In this document: one piece after another, positions 35,178-44,351 of the stretch
How the letters are laid out: each line of letters starts with the position of its first letter
Position numbering within the stretch: position 1 is the stretch's first letter
Origin: Elusimicrobiales bacterium
GTDB taxonomy: Bacteria > Elusimicrobiota > Elusimicrobia > Elusimicrobiales > UBA9959
Reading direction: 5' to 3'
Assembly: GCA_028713125.1 (NCBI GenBank)
Contig: JAQTOU010000005.1
Location: 1-64,000, forward strand
DNA: 64,000 nucleotides
Made by a program: the position numbers and the translations under genes
The notes under the pieces: generated by a model
Databases searched by the model: none
What the model was told of the DNA's origin: nothing
Seen by the model: only the letters and a program-made list of their open reading frames with translations

Positions 35178-36722
35178 CTACTGGTTATAGCGGTCCTTCG
35201 CGTATTTCCGCAGTTCCTCGGCCTCTTTCGGGCTGAGGCCTTTCTTCCAGACATGCTCGTCCTGCGCCAGCAGGGCGTCTACGCGGGTTTTCCACTTCTC
35301 CTCCAGCGCCGCGCTCTTCGCTTTCGCGGCCTCTATTACCGCCGGCAGGAACTTGTCGTAGAAGTGCTTGGAGACTTCGTACATCCCGTGCCAGTGCGTA
35401 TAGTCCGGGCCCATCATCGCGGCGCCATGGCGCGCGCGGCGGCCTTCGTGGTGCCAGAGCTCGTAGTAGATCCACTGCACGTTCTGCTCGAAAGGGGCCT
35501 TGGCGCTCAGGATCCCGTCCTTGAGCAGGTCGTCCATGATCGCCTTCGCCGCTTTGCCGAACTTGTCATTATAAAGGTTCACCAGCCCGTCGTACTGCTT
35601 GTAGAAGTTGTTCACGAAGCTCGCGCCGTGGCAGTTGGAGCAAACCGCGGTCATCTTGCCCCGGCGTTCCTGCCAGGAAAGGACCTGCGCCACTTTGCGG
35701 TTCACTTTTTTATTGACCAGGACGTCCCCCTCACGGACCTTCTCCACGGTCTCCACGCTGTCGCCCGGCTTGGGCAGGGCGCGCGGCTCAAGGTAATCCT
35801 CTTTGAAGCCGTCCTCGAAGACGACCAGATTCATCTTGGCGCTGATAGCGGGGCGCAGCGTCCAGCTGATCCGCTCGCCCACGTCGTGGCTGTTGCCCTC
35901 CACTTTGCCGTCCTTGGTCATATGCCCGGAAATATGGCAGGTGGCGCAGGTGGGCGCCGCCGAGTAATCCTTGCCTAGGATCCACTCGTCCTTGTCCATG
36001 CCCATCTTGTCGCGGTTCGCGTTGAAAGCTATACCGTGCTTTGATTCGTTGAAGATCTCTATCTGGGGATGGTCGGGCCCCATATGGCATTTGCCGCAGT
36101 TCTCCGGCGAGCGCGCCGTCTTGGCCTCGAAAGAGTGCCGCGGGTGGCAGGCATTGCAGGAGCCGCGCGAGCCGTCCGGGTTGATGCGGCCGATGCCGCT
36201 GTTAGGCCAGGTGTCGGGGTCAAGCACAGGCTTTCCCTCCGGCCCCTCGCGCAGGATCTCGCCCTTGGGGTCCTTCTTGAACTTCACTACCCCGCCATGG
36301 CACTGCAGACAGCCGTTGATAGCGTCAGCGTTATTTCCCGGCATCCCTGCCGCTTTTTCGGCCAGCACATTGTCCAGGCTGGCGAGGATCTCGCCGGCCA
36401 GGGCGTGATGGCTGCGGGCGAACTCCTCGTTCTCCCTGGTATGGCACTGGGCGCAGGTCTTCGGCGTCACTATCATGGAGATGCGCTCGCCATTGTGCAT
36501 CCAGGAGCCGGGATTGTCCTTGTCGGACTTATGGCAGGCCAGGCAGTCAACGCCGTTCTTTGCGTGCTTGGAGCGTTCCCACTCCATGACCAGGGCCGAG
36601 GAATGCTTTTTATGGCATTCGGCGCAGGTTTCGGCGGCTCGCGCCGGGCTAGAAAGAACCGCTAGCCCCGCGGCCAGCCCGAGAAAAGCGAAAATACGCA
36701 GTATTCCGTAATTGAATTTCAT
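35178..36722 (-). CDS. Octaheme cytochrome c of the hydroxylamine oxidoreductase (HAO) family
   Basis: 514 residues with a signal peptide (cut after ARA, about residue 29) and eight CxxCH haem sites: CAECH, CLACH, CAQCH, CLQCH, CNACH, CGKCH, CATCH and CSNCH. The C-terminal block EGRRARHGAAMMGPDY is the conserved HAO-family helix region. Family members oxidise hydroxylamine or hydrazine, or run in reverse to reduce nitrite and hydroxylamine in the periplasm. Whether the cross-linking catalytic Tyr is present needs an alignment. The ribosome site is AGGAG, with TATTAT just upstream. It stands alone between two rSAM clusters. Confidence 0.9.
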   Translation of the reverse strand: MKFNYGILRIFAFLGLAAGLAVLSSPARAAETCAECHKKHSSALVMEWERSKHAKNGVDCLACHKSDKDNPGSWMHNGERISMIVTPKTCAQCHTRENEEFARSHHALAGEILASLDNVLAEKAAGMPGNNADAINGCLQCHGGVVKFKKDPKGEILREGPEGKPVLDPDTWPNSGIGRINPDGSRGSCNACHPRHSFEAKTARSPENCGKCHMGPDHPQIEIFNESKHGIAFNANRDKMGMDKDEWILGKDYSAAPTCATCHISGHMTKDGKVEGNSHDVGERISWTLRPAISAKMNLVVFEDGFKEDYLEPRALPKPGDSVETVEKVREGDVLVNKKVNRKVAQVLSWQERRGKMTAVCSNCHGASFVNNFYKQYDGLVNLYNDKFGKAAKAIMDDLLKDGILSAKAPFEQNVQWIYYELWHHEGRRARHGAAMMGPDYTHWHGMYEVSKHFYDKFLPAVIEAAKAKSAALEEKWKTRVDALLAQDEHVWKKGLSPKEAEELRKYAKDRYNQ

Positions 36723-36759
36723 TCTTACTTTCTCCTATATAATAGCTTCGAATGTGCCG

Positions 36760-36960
36760 GGAAGGAAAACTCCGCCTCCCCGTTCTATCCCGCGCCGCCG
36801 TATAGGCGGCCGGAAAAGCCCGAAAACAGCCCTGCACCGCTATGCTACATAAAAATAGTACGCATTGTACAGGCATATTGGTTGTAGTATGCCTATATAT
36901 TTATCAAGAGCGCGGCCGGACAGGCATACGGCGCCCTCCATTAAAGTGTCCGGATACAGG
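36760..36960. other. Intergenic region with several short hairpins
   Basis: Between the hydrolase-TPR gene and the cytochrome gene (36723-36963) there is no gene. Short stems are present: CCGCC/GGCGG near 36798, AGGCATA/TATGCCT near 36870-36895, and CCGGAC/GTCCGG around 36917-36955. They could form a terminator for the upstream gene or a regulatory region for the cytochrome, but no T-run clearly follows. Confidence 0.3.
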
Positions 36961-36963
36961 CTT

Positions 36964-38628
36964 TTATTTGTTTTCTTTGGACGCGGAGAAAGGAAGAATC
37001 GCTTTTCTCTGCCGGGAGATCAATTCCCTGAGCGCGCCGCCGCCCTCAGGCTCTTTTAAGGCTAGCGCCCGGTCGTAAAGCGCCGAAGCGTCCTCGTCGC
37101 GGCCGCCGGCTGAATAGATCCCGCCCAGCGTAAGATAGGCGGATAACCGGGCGGGAGCCTTTTCTATGGCGGAGAGGAGATGCCTTTCTGCCGACTGCCT
37201 GTCTCCGCCGAGATATTCGCAAAGCCCGAGGTCCGCCAGGAAAACGGCGTTCTCCGGGTCTTCGGCGGCAAGCCCGCGCAGGATCTCCAGCGCGCGGCCG
37301 TACTCTTTCAGCTCCTGGTAAATGAGCGCTATCCGCTGCTTATCCCCGGCAAGAGGCTTCATCTCCTCCGCGCGCGAAAGGCGCTCAAGCGCAAGTTTTT
37401 TATTACCGGCGCCGGCGGCTATCCCTGCCAGGTCAGTCAGAAGTTCAGGAGTCTCCGCCGTTTTCCCGGAGCCCAGCAGCGCCTCTTCCGCTTTGCCGGC
37501 TTCACCGAGCTCGGCGTAAAGCGCGGCTATCCGCGGGAGTTCCTCCGGGCCGGGGTTAACGCCGAGCGCTTTATCCAGCGAAGCGAGGGCCGCCGCTTTC
37601 TCCCCGGCCCCGGCCTCTATCCGCGCCTTTACGAAATAATCCTCCGCCGGAAGTTCTTTATCGGGCGGCATCGCGCCAGAGTGGAGAAGGACGGCGGAAA
37701 AGAAGTCCAGGACCTGCCTGCGTGAAACCGGGTCCGCAAAACCATATGGGATAGTCAGGTGCGGAAAAGGAAGCGTCGCGACATTATTTATAGTCCCCGA
37801 AAGCGGGAAGATGGCCGGGAGATGTTCGGAGTTCTCCGTCCCGTCGGCCGCGGCCAAATAATCTATCCGGTAATCTCCGGCCTGGGCCGCTATCCCGCCG
37901 GTCAGCCGCACAAGCAGGTTCGCCACTACGCTGCCGCCTGAATGGCCGATTACGCCTATCCGCGAAGGATCGGCTTCTTTCAGCCCGCGCAGATATTTAA
38001 GCGCGAGCATGGTTTCATAGACGCGCAGGCCCATCAGGGTAAAGCCGCCGCGCAGGAACCGCAGAGAGAGGTCGCGTTCTTCTTTATCCAGTGAATAAAC
38101 GCGGAAGACCGGGATGAGCACTATATACCCGGCCCTGGCCAGGTCGGCGCCGAGGCGCGTATTTTCGAAGTCCGAAGCCGTGTCCCCATGCCCCGGCAGG
38201 CCAAGGATGGCCGGCAGGCCGCCGGCGGCGCTGGTCGAAGGAAGAAGCAGCCAGGCTTCCATCTCGCCTATAAAAGGATCCTTGAAAAGCAGCCGTCTCC
38301 GCAGATACCCGCTGCGGCGTGAATCCCCCGCCTCTTTTACCTTCAGTTCGCGTGAGTCCAGGGCCTTCAGCATAAACCCTATATTCAGCCCGTCGACGAT
38401 AGCGGAGCGCAGGGCGGCCGCGTCCATCGGCAGGGGCGGCTGGCGGAGCACGGTCCGCTCCAGGAATTGTTTTTTCAGCGCTTCGGACGAAACGGGGCGC
38501 GAGTAGGCGGAATTAGCTTCGGGGAAATTGGAATAGGCCGCCGGAACAACGCCGCGGGAAGAAGAGGGCGAAAGAAACGAACAGGCGCATACGAGCAGGA
38601 CTGCGCCGGTATTTAGTTTATGGGCCAT
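36964..38628 (-). CDS. Exported alpha/beta-hydrolase with C-terminal TPR repeats
   Basis: 554 residues from the ATG at 38628 (MAHKLNTGAVLLVCACS), which gives a lipobox-like signal peptide. A longer frame would overlap the methyltransferase gene. The hydrolase domain (about 120-300) has LPGHGD and the nucleophile elbow GHSGGS. Tetratricopeptide repeats fill about 330-550. The fusion suggests an envelope esterase or peptidase recruited to a complex. The gene follows the methyltransferase by 10 nt on the minus strand and is the last gene of the second rSAM cluster. Confidence 0.78.
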   Translation of the reverse strand: MAHKLNTGAVLLVCACSFLSPSSSRGVVPAAYSNFPEANSAYSRPVSSEALKKQFLERTVLRQPPLPMDAAALRSAIVDGLNIGFMLKALDSRELKVKEAGDSRRSGYLRRRLLFKDPFIGEMEAWLLLPSTSAAGGLPAILGLPGHGDTASDFENTRLGADLARAGYIVLIPVFRVYSLDKEERDLSLRFLRGGFTLMGLRVYETMLALKYLRGLKEADPSRIGVIGHSGGSVVANLLVRLTGGIAAQAGDYRIDYLAAADGTENSEHLPAIFPLSGTINNVATLPFPHLTIPYGFADPVSRRQVLDFFSAVLLHSGAMPPDKELPAEDYFVKARIEAGAGEKAAALASLDKALGVNPGPEELPRIAALYAELGEAGKAEEALLGSGKTAETPELLTDLAGIAAGAGNKKLALERLSRAEEMKPLAGDKQRIALIYQELKEYGRALEILRGLAAEDPENAVFLADLGLCEYLGGDRQSAERHLLSAIEKAPARLSAYLTLGGIYSAGGRDEDASALYDRALALKEPEGGGALRELISRQRKAILPFSASKENK

Positions 38629-38638
38629 AGTTCCGAAT

Positions 38639-39343
38639 TCAGCCGCGGCGGCCGCCGGTCCACTCGAGATAAGCGAAGATGCCGGACTCGACCCTGATAC
38701 CTGCCCCGGGAAACAGGCCTTCGTATCTTTGCCTGAAATCCTCAAGCGTCATTTTGGTCTCGCTTTTCATATGCGCCGCGATAAGCGAACGGCCGGAAAC
38801 ATTCTCTAAAAAAAGGCGGGCGCAGATCAGCGGACCGAGCTTCAGGAGCGCCGCGGAATAGAATTTCAGAATACTTACCGGGTTCCGGGTGTGGAGATGC
38901 TCGACGATGATTATCTTTCCGCCGGGAGCGAGAAAATCCTTCATATTCTTAACGGCCGCTTCCAGCCCCGCGATATGGTGCAGCACCGAGATCGCAGTCA
39001 CGATATCGTATTCGCCGCGCCCGCCGGCGTCTTTCTCGATATCCATGAATTTAAGATCTATATTGGAAAAACCTTTAAGGTTTTCAGCCGCTGTCTCGAT
39101 CATTTTAGGGGAAAAGTCCGCTGCTGTCACGTGTGAAGCGATCCCGGCCAGCCGGCGCGCGAACCGGCCGGTTCCGCAGCCCAGGTCGAGCACGCGCTTG
39201 TTCCTGAAATCGACGCTCCACAGAAGTTCGTCGTCGTGGAGGCCGCCCGGCAGGTCGGCCGTGGCGCCGTAGGAGGCGGCCCAGCCGTCCCACTCTTTGA
39301 CGTCGTTGGGAGAGGCCGTCCACCCGGCTTTTATTTCCGGCAT
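38639..39343 (-). CDS. Class I SAM-dependent methyltransferase
   Basis: 234 residues from the ATG at 39343, which overlaps the 3' end of the rSAM gene by 13 nt. SAM-binding motif I is VLDLGCGTGRFARRL, with an acidic motif II (AADFS) and a post-motif LHHIAG. No zinc ribbon or extra domain is present. The start further upstream would run deep into the rSAM gene and is rejected. The acceptor is unknown. It lies between an rSAM and the hydrolase-TPR gene in one minus-strand unit. Confidence 0.85.
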   Translation of the reverse strand: MPEIKAGWTASPNDVKEWDGWAASYGATADLPGGLHDDELLWSVDFRNKRVLDLGCGTGRFARRLAGIASHVTAADFSPKMIETAAENLKGFSNIDLKFMDIEKDAGGRGEYDIVTAISVLHHIAGLEAAVKNMKDFLAPGGKIIIVEHLHTRNPVSILKFYSAALLKLGPLICARLFLENVSGRSLIAAHMKSETKMTLEDFRQRYEGLFPGAGIRVESGIFAYLEWTGGRRG

Positions 39344-40419
39344 GAGGAGGCGGCGGCGGATTGCTTGTTTATCTCGGATTTCATCAGGTTCCCGTAGGTG
39401 GTCCTGAAAGCGGGGTCGTTCATCGGGCAGTCGTAGTGCTCCCGGCGGCTCTCGAAGAGCTCCGACTTCCACATTTTCTTAAGGATAGCGGCAACAGGCT
39501 CTTTCCTGATATTGCCGTAGGTGATAGGCAGATAGCAGCAGGCCTGCACATCGCCGTAGGCGGAGACGTCGAACTTGTTCCTGATCAGGGAATTGCACCA
39601 GAAAGGGATCACGGAGCTGTTCAGGAATTCGGTCTCCCAGCAGACGTCCTCGTTCAGCAGGCTTCTGAGCTTTTCTATCCCGGCCTTGTCCAAAGCGGTG
39701 TTCTTCTTCTCCAGCCATTTCCCGGTGGCTATGGAGGCGAGGATCCTGACGCGCACGCCCATAGAGCGCGAGAAAGCGATGAGTTTTTCCAGGTCGCCGT
39801 TCTTAAGGTTCTCCGCGGTGGCGACCAGGGACATAGCGCAGTTTATCCCGTGTTTCTTGCAGAGCTTAAGCCCTTCTATGCCTTTTTCAAAAACGCCGGG
39901 GACGCCGCGGAGCCTGTCATGCTCTTCGGGCGAAGGGCTGTCGATGCTGACCCGGATTATGTCGATGCCGGCCTCCTTGAGCTCAAGCGCTTTCTTCTCG
40001 TCCAGCAGGAGGCCGTTGGTGTCGACGCTGGCGAGCAGCCTTTTAGCCTTGGCGCGCTTCACGTATTGAGGAAGCTCGGGCACGAGCAGCGGCTCGCCGC
40101 CGAAGAAATGGATGGCGGCGGCGCCCAGCCGGCCTATCTCGTCGATAAGCGAGAGAATTTCTTCCGGCTTCAGCTCCTCGTCCTTGTTCTGCCTGAACAG
40201 GCCGGCCCCGCAATGCACGCAGGTGCACTGGCAGCGGTAGGTGATGGAAACGATGGCGGAAATGCCGTAAAGCGGGACGAATTTCCTGATAATGCCGAGG
40301 ACGTATCTGAAGTACATCCTTACCAAAAAGATAAAAGCCGGATTTTTATAGTAAGGGCGCAGCCTCGCCCTCAGCTTGAAACCAAGCTCATTCGTGTTGT
40401 TTACCAGCGCGTTCAGCAT
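39331..40419 (-). CDS. Radical SAM/SPASM-like protein with CQCxCVHC motif
   Basis: 362 residues. The ATG at 40419 is preferred over a TTG six bases upstream, because TATAAT ends five bases before it. The N-terminus is basic and hydrophobic. The rSAM motif is C63-x3-C67-x2-C70 (CQCTCVHC), followed by FFGGEPLLV. The C-terminus has WCNSL, ACCYLP and DCPMN, a reduced SPASM-type site. Counterpart of 28166-29146 in the first cluster. It heads a three-gene unit with the methyltransferase and the hydrolase-TPR protein. Confidence 0.87.
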   Translation of the reverse strand: MLNALVNNTNELGFKLRARLRPYYKNPAFIFLVRMYFRYVLGIIRKFVPLYGISAIVSITYRCQCTCVHCGAGLFRQNKDEELKPEEILSLIDEIGRLGAAAIHFFGGEPLLVPELPQYVKRAKAKRLLASVDTNGLLLDEKKALELKEAGIDIIRVSIDSPSPEEHDRLRGVPGVFEKGIEGLKLCKKHGINCAMSLVATAENLKNGDLEKLIAFSRSMGVRVRILASIATGKWLEKKNTALDKAGIEKLRSLLNEDVCWETEFLNSSVIPFWCNSLIRNKFDVSAYGDVQACCYLPITYGNIRKEPVAAILKKMWKSELFESRREHYDCPMNDPAFRTTYGNLMKSEINKQSAAASSCRK

Positions 40420-40424
40420 AAGCA

Positions 40425-40430
40425 ATTATA
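40425..40430 (-). promoter_or_regulatory. -10 box, leaderless type
   Basis: TATAAT on the minus strand ends five bases before the ATG at 40419, with no ribosome site. It splits the second cluster into two transcription units. Confidence 0.5.
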
Positions 40431-40459
40431 TCTAATTTCCCAAGCGGGCCCTGCCGCCC

Positions 40460-41872
40460 TCACCGCTCTCCCGGCCTGAAGAATTTGGCGGCCATCGTTT
40501 TGAACAGGAACCAGTAAAGACGAGGATCACCGGAAGGCAGGTCCCTGAAGATCCTGTAGATCCTGGCCGGGTTGAAGAAATAGAAACCGGCGGTGGTCAG
40601 CTGCTTCATCGCGAGCAGCTGCCAGGCCGGGAGGTTCGAGCAGCCGCCGGCCGGCACGAAGCAGGTATTGTCCTTTTTGGGGTCTATCCTCTTCTCGGGC
40701 GGAAGGGAACCGCAAATCTCCGCGCCGGCGTAACCGCGGCAGAAGAAAAGGAGGAAAGAATGCATCGGCAGCGACCAGAGATAGCGCGCGGTGACCAGCA
40801 TCTCGCCCAGGGTCTCGTCCGGGAAGCCCATCATCACGAAGCCGTTCACGAAGATCCTTTTCTTAACAAGGAGCTTAACCGCCGCGCGCAGTTTTTCGAG
40901 GTCGGCGTTCTTCTTTATCTTTTCCCGCAGGCGGAGACAGGCCGTCTCGATGGCCGCGCAGACGTATTTCACCCCGGCCCGGGAAAACAGGTCGACCAGT
41001 TCTTCGTCTAGCAGCTCGGCCCTGAGGCCGTTGCCGAAAAAGAGATTCAGCTTCAGGTCCGCGCTTATCAGGCCGCGCATTATGGCCGCGGCGCGGCCCC
41101 TGTCTATATTGAAAGAATCGTCCGAGACCTCGATGTCGCTTATCCCGTATTTTTCCTTGAGCAGCCTCAGCTCTTCTACCACCCTTTCCGGGGAATGGGC
41201 CCTGAATTTCTTCCCGAAGATGCTGTGGCAGTAAGTGCACCTGAACGGGCAGCCGCGCGAAGTGAACACGCTCATATAGCGGCGCCCGTAAAGCATCGGC
41301 GAATGAGGCACGAAGTCTTTATAGCGGTCCGGGTCCGCGAGGTCCCAGTCCGGGAAAGGCAGTGAATCCAAATCCTCGATGAATTCTCTCGGCGGGTTAT
41401 CGACCGACTCTCCGTTCAGTCGGTAGGAGATCCCTTTTACGGTTTCGAGACCGGCTTTTTTTTCGTAAACGGAGAGAAGTTCCGGGAAGGTCATCTCCCC
41501 TTCGTTGCGGACGACCACATCGATATTTTCATCGGCCAGGCACTCCGACACATAAGCCGTCGGATGGGCCCCGCCGGTTATTACGAGGGGAACGCCGGAT
41601 TTTTTAGCCGCGGAGGCGGCCAGGTGCATCGAGCCGCACTCCGAGGTCATCGCGCTTATCCCTACGATATCGGGCTTAAGCTTTTCTATTTCGCGCTCGA
41701 GGTCTCCAGGCCCGAAGTTCTCCAGGCCGAGATGAAGCAAATGTATATCGGTATAACCGGCTTTCTTCAGCGCCGCCGACAAGTACAATAAACCGAGCGG
41801 CGGCATAACTCCGTCATGGCGCCCCCTGCCGAAGCGCTTTGGCCTGGCCGCCTTTATAAGAAGTATTTTCAT
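40460..41872 (-). CDS. B12-binding-type radical SAM protein
   Basis: 470 residues. The cobalamin-type domain (about 1-150) has MPPLGLLYLSAAL, TGGAHPTAYVSEC and RNEGE. The rSAM motif is C208-x3-C212-x2-C215 (SRGCPFRCTYCHS). Conserved downstream segments are SDDSFNIDRGRA and the family-typical GFPDET. The start overlaps the epimerase stop by 4 nt. Last gene of the unit that begins with the FAD oxidoreductase. Confidence 0.88.
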   Translation of the reverse strand: MKILLIKAARPKRFGRGRHDGVMPPLGLLYLSAALKKAGYTDIHLLHLGLENFGPGDLEREIEKLKPDIVGISAMTSECGSMHLAASAAKKSGVPLVITGGAHPTAYVSECLADENIDVVVRNEGEMTFPELLSVYEKKAGLETVKGISYRLNGESVDNPPREFIEDLDSLPFPDWDLADPDRYKDFVPHSPMLYGRRYMSVFTSRGCPFRCTYCHSIFGKKFRAHSPERVVEELRLLKEKYGISDIEVSDDSFNIDRGRAAAIMRGLISADLKLNLFFGNGLRAELLDEELVDLFSRAGVKYVCAAIETACLRLREKIKKNADLEKLRAAVKLLVKKRIFVNGFVMMGFPDETLGEMLVTARYLWSLPMHSFLLFFCRGYAGAEICGSLPPEKRIDPKKDNTCFVPAGGCSNLPAWQLLAMKQLTTAGFYFFNPARIYRIFRDLPSGDPRLYWFLFKTMAAKFFRPGER

Positions 41873-42885
41873 TGCGGCAGGCTCCCGCTTTTCCTAAGCG
41901 TTGCCGCGAAAGCTTCGGCGGTAGTCAGCGCCGGCTTCCAGCCGAGGGCGCGCAGTTTGGAAGTGTCGTGGACCCAGGAGGAAGTCGCCTCCTTGAAACA
42001 GCCGTAGTCGGCCAGGAAATTAAGCCCGGGCGCGGAAAGGCCGAGAGCGCCCAGGCCGAAGACTCCCAGGGCCGTGTCGGCAAGTTTTACGGCAGGCCCG
42101 AGAAGCGCCGCCGGGACGCGTATGAAGACAGGTTTCACTTTCATAAGTCCGGCCAGGAGCGCGGTAAGGGAATTAAGAGTTATAGGCTCTTCGCTTATAT
42201 TGAAAACGGAGCCCGGCGCGCCTTTTTCAGCCGCGAGCAGGGCCCCGTCGATCAAATTTTCAAGCCAGCAGACCGAGAGCGTATAATCGCCGCTGCCGGG
42301 CACCGGGACCAGGCCTCCCCGTATCATTTTAAAAAGGGTCTCCCATCTTTGGGCCCCCGGCCCGTAGATCATAGCCGGGCGCAATATTATAAAGTTCAGG
42401 CCGGTCTCGCCCGCGACCCGGCGCAGCGCAAGCTCCCCGGCCAGTTTTGAACGGCCGTAGGCGGTAAGAGGGCGCGGCTCGTCCTCTTCTTTTATGTTCA
42501 GGCCGGGCCCGGCCGCGGAGATCGAACTGAAATAGATAAATTTTTTAACCCCGGCCGCCGCGGCCGCGCGGGCCAGGTTCTCCGTCCCGAGAGCGTTAAC
42601 GGCCTGGAATTTTCTCTCTAGTTCCGAACGCCGGATAACGAGTTCCCGCGGCCTTACCAGCGCCCCGAGATGCCAGACCGCGCTTGCGCCGGCCGCCGCC
42701 CTTTCCAAGGAAGGTTTGTCCAGCAGGTCCCCCTCCGCGCATTCCAGACCGGCGACTTCGAGCGCCCCCGCTTCGGAACCGCGGCGGACCAGGCAGCGAG
42801 CTTTGAAGCCGCCCGCCGCAAGGCGCGCGGCCAGGCTGCGGCCTATGAAACCGGCGGCGCCGGTGATCAGGACTGTTTCTGCCAT
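41869..42885 (-). CDS. NAD-dependent epimerase/dehydratase (extended SDR)
   Basis: 338 residues. TGAAGFIGRSL binds NAD(P), and the active site is YGRSK with an upstream SS. C-terminal hydrophobic stretches resemble those of 3-beta-HSD-like enzymes. Paralogue of the first-cluster epimerase at 21864 with the same RPRE/RPTK region after HLGALV/HLAANV. Overlaps the neighbouring rSAM genes by 19 and 4 nt, so translation is coupled. Confidence 0.85.
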   Translation of the reverse strand: MAETVLITGAAGFIGRSLAARLAAGGFKARCLVRRGSEAGALEVAGLECAEGDLLDKPSLERAAAGASAVWHLGALVRPRELVIRRSELERKFQAVNALGTENLARAAAAAGVKKFIYFSSISAAGPGLNIKEEDEPRPLTAYGRSKLAGELALRRVAGETGLNFIILRPAMIYGPGAQRWETLFKMIRGGLVPVPGSGDYTLSVCWLENLIDGALLAAEKGAPGSVFNISEEPITLNSLTALLAGLMKVKPVFIRVPAALLGPAVKLADTALGVFGLGALGLSAPGLNFLADYGCFKEATSSWVHDTSKLRALGWKPALTTAEAFAATLRKSGSLPQ

Positions 42886-44351
42886 AATCCTTTTACTTTG
42901 AGCGCCATGAAGTAGCGGTAGCAGCGGACGAACTGTCCTGTATTAAAATCGTGGAGCGGCCGTCTTAAAAGCCGGGCCGCGATCCGGAGAAGCAGGTTCG
43001 AAGGCAGAAATTTTATTAAAGCCTGATTTTTTACGAAGCTTTTCCGCAGGCCCGCCGGGATAAGAGGCAGAGTGAGCAGCACTTTTAAGAAACCGTTCAG
43101 TTCGGGCCGGTCCGCCCCGGGGCGGCTTATGATGCCCGACGGACCTTCCCCTTCATCCACGGCGGCGGCTTCTTCCGGCTTCAGGAGTCCCTCCGCCGCG
43201 GCTTTCATGGTCAGTTCGGTTCCGGGATAATACTTCAGGAAGAAAACTTCGTTCTGGTCCGGGGTATGCCCGGCATAAAAGCCGGCAAGGGCCTCGAAGT
43301 CTTCTTTCGTATCTCCCGGCAGGCCCAGAATAGAATCGCAGACCGTATAGATACCCGCGCTCCTGAGCAGGTCTATAGCCCCGGCTATTTTAGCGTTCAG
43401 GGAAGGCCGCTTCAAAGTCTCTAGGCGGCGGCCCTCGTCGAAAGTCTGGACCCCGAGCTGCACTTTGAAGCAGCCCGCCTCTTTGAGCAGGCCGGCCGTC
43501 TTCGCGTCCAGAAGGTCCGGGTAGATAAAACAGGAGAAAGGCAGGCCGATCTCTTTTTTATAGCGCGGGAGGAAGTCCCCGAGCCAGGCGGTATCCCAGT
43601 TGAACACTTCGTCGGCGAAATGGACGAACTCCGGCTTCCATTTTTCTTTGGCGAGAGCGAGCTCTTTAAGGACATGGCCGGGGCTCCTCTTCCTGGCGAA
43701 GCTCCGCCCGCCGTAAAGCCGCGCGTAGACATTGTTCGCGCAGTAGGCGCAGGCGAAAGGGCAGCCCCGGGAAGCCGAGACGAGATAACCGCCCCGGAAG
43801 AACGGGTAGCGCGAATAGAAAAGGTCTTTGTCGGAGAATTCAAGCGCGTCCAGGTGCAGCGGCGGGGAGATCTCGCCTTTTAACACCGTCCCGTTCTTCT
43901 TCGACCAGATATTGGCCACGGAAACGTGGGCCTTGGCGGCCAGCGCCAGCGCCAGGGCCGGCAGGGCACGGTCGCCCTCGCCCACGCAGACATAATCAAC
44001 GCAGTCTTTGGCGATCACTTTTTCCGGGACGCTGGTAGGGTGTATCCCGCCGAAAGCCACCGGCACGCCAAGTTCTTTCTTCGCGGCCTCGGCCCAGGCC
44101 AGCGCCCAGCGGTAATTATCGGTAAAGACTGAAAAACAGAGGAGGTCCGGCTTCTCCGCCTTCAGCCGCTCCATCGCCTCTTTCTTAAAGTCGAAGAGCC
44201 GCGCCGGCCATTTCAGGCGCCAGAAGCCGCTTTCCTCGAAAAGGCAGGGATCTATGACCAGGCTGGTCTCCACGCCGGCTTTCCTGAGAGCGGCCGACAG
44301 AGCCTCTATCCCGAGGCTTTCATAGCCGTTATGCAGGAAAGTGACTTTCAT
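42867..44351 (-). CDS. B12-binding-type radical SAM protein
   Basis: 494 residues. Cobalamin-type domain about 1-140 (ESLGIEALSAAL, GGIHPTSVPE, VGEGD). rSAM motif C197-x3-C201-x2-C204 (SRGCPFACAYCANN). The C-terminal half has LKYYPGTEL. It is the counterpart of 29156-30652 in the first cluster. Overlaps the FAD oxidoreductase stop by 4 nt (ATGA). Confidence 0.87.
   Translation of the reverse strand: MKVTFLHNGYESLGIEALSAALRKAGVETSLVIDPCLFEESGFWRLKWPARLFDFKKEAMERLKAEKPDLLCFSVFTDNYRWALAWAEAAKKELGVPVAFGGIHPTSVPEKVIAKDCVDYVCVGEGDRALPALALALAAKAHVSVANIWSKKNGTVLKGEISPPLHLDALEFSDKDLFYSRYPFFRGGYLVSASRGCPFACAYCANNVYARLYGGRSFARKRSPGHVLKELALAKEKWKPEFVHFADEVFNWDTAWLGDFLPRYKKEIGLPFSCFIYPDLLDAKTAGLLKEAGCFKVQLGVQTFDEGRRLETLKRPSLNAKIAGAIDLLRSAGIYTVCDSILGLPGDTKEDFEALAGFYAGHTPDQNEVFFLKYYPGTELTMKAAAEGLLKPEEAAAVDEGEGPSGIISRPGADRPELNGFLKVLLTLPLIPAGLRKSFVKNQALIKFLPSNLLLRIAARLLRRPLHDFNTGQFVRCYRYFMALKVKGLWQKQS

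Noticed and set aside
36905-36920. FNR-type site (TTGAT half) upstream of the cytochrome gene
   Set aside because: Only one half-site is present and the second half ATCAA is not at the proper distance.
38629-38745. Longer N-terminus of the hydrolase-TPR protein
   Set aside because: It would overlap the methyltransferase gene and lack a signal peptide. The ATG at 38628 yields one directly.
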